Source: an uncultured Prochlorococcus sp.
GTDB taxonomy: Bacteria; Cyanobacteriota; Cyanobacteriia; PCC-6307; Cyanobiaceae
Assembly (NCBI GenBank): GCA_902572675.1
Contig: CACGGY010000047.1
Coordinates: 1 to 7,914 of the forward strand
Direction of reading: 5' to 3'
DNA length: 7,914 bases
This document shows positions 6,849 through 7,914 of the stretch, piece by piece. The first letter of the stretch is position 1. The number at the start of each line of letters is the position of its first letter. The notes beneath the pieces are model-generated. The model searched no databases. It was given only the letters and a program-made list of their open reading frames with translations, and was not told where the DNA came from. Both the position numbers and the translations under genes were made by a program.

Positions 6849-7089
6849 ATCCATCTCTACAAATCTTTCCGTTATCCATTGCCCAGTTCAAAAGTGCTAC
6901 TCTATTTTTGGAACCTGTTTTTGTAAACATATTACTCACATGATTATCAACAGTTCTTTTACTAATTGTTAGTTTTACTGCAATTTCTTGATTTGTAAGC
7001 CCATCAGCTACTAGATCTATGATTTCCATCTCTCTTGCTGAGAGACCCATCATATCAATGTTGTTTACTTCTTCTTCAACCATTTGCAT
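6811..7089 (-). CDS. pedR: Small LuxR-type DNA-binding regulator, PedR-like
   Basis: The 92-residue protein is almost only a LuxR/GerE helix-turn-helix: LSAREMEIIDLVADGLTNQEIAVKL (16-40), then the recognition-helix region TISKRTVDNHVSNMFTKTG (41-59), then KNRVALLNWAMDNG. There is no receiver or ligand domain. The short C-terminal tail carries cysteines C77, C83 and C84. This layout matches PedR of Synechocystis (Ssl0564), a small LuxR-type regulator shown to be switched by thioredoxin through a C-terminal cysteine, so that it senses photosynthetic electron flow. Assignment of the symbol rests on size, architecture and the cysteine tail, from memory. The ATG at 7089 has a good Shine-Dalgarno; a second in-frame ATG lies two codons later (7083). 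The gene diverges from metF across 77 bp and its 3' end overlaps the small + strand gene. Confidence 0.85.
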   Translation of the reverse strand: MQMVEEEVNNIDMMGLSAREMEIIDLVADGLTNQEIAVKLTISKRTVDNHVSNMFTKTGSKNRVALLNWAMDNGKICRDGFNCCTLPDSDQI

Positions 7090-7097
7090 TTAAACAG

Positions 7098-7103
7098 TTC
7101 CTT
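7098..7103 (-). promoter_or_regulatory. Shine-Dalgarno of the PedR-like gene
   Basis: On the - strand the sequence reads AAGGAA, 8 nt before the ATG at 7089. It is the clearest ribosome binding site in the window and supports 7089 over the ATG at 7083. Most other genes here have no such site. Confidence 0.6.
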
Positions 7104-7151
7104 TTTTATATTAATTAAGTTTAGCAATCTCACTACACTTGTTAACCAATT

Positions 7152-7156
7152 AGGAA
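7152..7156 (+). promoter_or_regulatory. Possible Shine-Dalgarno of metF
   Basis: AGGAA lies 10 nt before the TTG at 7167. The spacing is slightly long, but it supports the TTG as the start of metF, since no ATG or GTG is available in frame nearby upstream. Confidence 0.4.
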
Positions 7157-7166
7157 ACAAAAGCAA

Positions 7167-7914
7167 TTGAAATCAAAACTTCAGCAGACTTTAGAAAAAA
7201 AATCTAAGGTAATAACGGCAGAGTTAATGCCCCCTAGAGGTGGAGACCCCATAAGATCTATTAAGATAGCACAACTTTTGAAAGATAAGGTACATGCAGT
7301 TAACATTACAGACGGAAGCAGAGCTGTAATGAGAATGTGCAGCTTGGCAATGTCCAAACTATTACTGGAAATTGGGATAGAACCAGTAATGCAAATATCC
7401 TGCAGAGATCGTAATAAAATTGCTTTACAATCAGACATTCTTGGAGCGAATGCTTTAGGAATTAAAAACATCTTATGCATTACCGGTGATTCAGTAAGAG
7501 CCGGGGATCAACAAGATGCTAAAGCAGTAAACCAGTTTGAGTCAGTAAGATTACTACAACAAATCAAATCCTTTAATGAAGGGATTGATCCTACTTTAGG
7601 GGAACTCCCCGACAAACAAACATATATATATGCAGGAGCTGCAGCAGATCCAAGTTGCAAAAATCAAAAAAGTTTAGAAAATAGATTAAGAAAAAAGAAA
7701 GAGGCTGGAGCTCAATTCATTCAAACTCAAATGGTTATGGAAAAAGAAAATTTAATAGATTTTTGCGAAAAAATAGCCGAACCTCTTGAGATTCCTGTAA
7801 TTGCAGGTGTATTCCTATTAAAGTCTTACAAAAATGCTCTCTTTATAAATAAATACGTACCCGGTGCAAACATCCCTGAAAATATATTAAATCGTCTTAA
7901 AGATGCGAAAAACC
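7167..7914 (+). CDS. metF: Methylenetetrahydrofolate reductase (3' end missing)
   Basis: MetF is a cytoplasmic flavoenzyme that reduces 5,10-methylene-THF to 5-methyl-THF, the methyl donor for methionine synthesis. About 249 residues are visible before the right edge; the family is normally near 300, so roughly the last 50 are missing. Starting at TTG 7167 the protein reads MKSKLQQTLEKKSKVITAELMPPRGGDP. E19 in TAELMPPR matches the catalytic glutamate of E. coli MetF (E28), and ITGDSVRAGDQ around 105-115 contains D108 at the place of the folate/flavin aspartate (E. coli D120). Later blocks AGAAADPSCKN, AGAQFIQTQ and IPVIAGVFLLKSYKNALFIN follow the TIM-barrel order. An in-frame TAA at 7143-7145 bounds the start. 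The first in-frame ATG falls inside the conserved MPPR motif, so TTG is the only sensible choice. Confidence 0.94.
   Translation, partial: MKSKLQQTLEKKSKVITAELMPPRGGDPIRSIKIAQLLKDKVHAVNITDGSRAVMRMCSLAMSKLLLEIGIEPVMQISCRDRNKIALQSDILGANALGIKNILCITGDSVRAGDQQDAKAVNQFESVRLLQQIKSFNEGIDPTLGELPDKQTYIYAGAAADPSCKNQKSLENRLRKKKEAGAQFIQTQMVMEKENLIDFCEKIAEPLEIPVIAGVFLLKSYKNALFINKYVPGANIPENILNRLKDAKN

Larger units (their letters stand above)
7090..7166. promoter_or_regulatory. Divergent control region between the PedR-like gene and metF
   Basis: These 77 bp must hold the start signals of both the leftward regulator gene and the rightward metF unless metF is read through from elsewhere, which the gene orientations make unlikely. 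On the - strand TAATAT (7108-7113) and TAAACT (7118-7123) are -10-like, but neither has a convincing -35. No dyad resembling an operator was found. Assignment as a promoter region rests on the gene layout. Confidence 0.4.

Noticed and set aside
7181..7480. 99-codon - strand frame inside metF
   Set aside because: It is antisense to the conserved MetF barrel; the metF frame is intact from 7167 to the window edge.
1..7914. A hidden mobile element, defence island or new multi-gene system
   Set aside because: Nearly all the space is filled by conserved core genes of even composition. There are no transposase, integrase, toxin-antitoxin or nuclease motifs, no terminal repeats and no CRISPR-like repeat arrays.

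Overview
The window is AT-rich, densely packed DNA that looks like a high-light Prochlorococcus chromosome or a very close picocyanobacterial relative. The basis is the low GC, the Lys/Asn/Ile-rich proteins, the scarcity of Shine-Dalgarno sites, the gltA-ndhA-ndhI-ndhG-ndhE-nadK order, and how closely the NdhA, NdhI and MetF sequences resemble my memory of that lineage. No database search was run.

Layout. Bases 1-1080 hold the 3' part of a gene for a Lys/Asn/Ile-rich protein, tentatively DUF3352. After a 125-bp gap come citrate synthase (gltA, 1206-2351) and the cyanobacterial NDH-1 core genes ndhA (2427-3545), ndhI (3614-4240), ndhG (4244-4843) and ndhE (4859-5182). NAD kinase (nadK, 5192-6103) and a CYTH-fold phosphatase-like gene (6104-6571) follow with almost no spacing. 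All of these are on the + strand. After a 91-bp gap, a 61-codon conserved-looking small gene (6663-6848, +) converges on, and overlaps by 38 bp, a small LuxR-type regulator on the - strand (6811-7089). I match this regulator to PedR, the redox-responsive cyanobacterial regulator. A 77-bp divergent spacer separates it from metF (7167 to the right edge, +), which runs off the window.

How the genes fit together. NdhA, NdhI, NdhG and NdhE are membrane or connecting subunits of the photosynthetic/respiratory NDH-1 complex, which takes electrons from ferredoxin to plastoquinone and pumps protons. NAD kinase sets the NADP pool, citrate synthase feeds the partial TCA pathway, and PedR-type regulators respond to photosynthetic electron flow through thioredoxin. 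The region is therefore mostly core redox and carbon metabolism. I see no mobile element, CRISPR array, tRNA or rRNA, and no clear sign of a new defence or accessory system.

Worth a second look: two intergenic hairpins that bracket ndhA, one a perfect 13-bp stem covering the ndhA stop codon; three genes (gltA, ndhA, metF) whose only sensible start is TTG; the tail-to-tail overlap of the small gene with the PedR-like gene; and the conserved-looking genes of unknown role.
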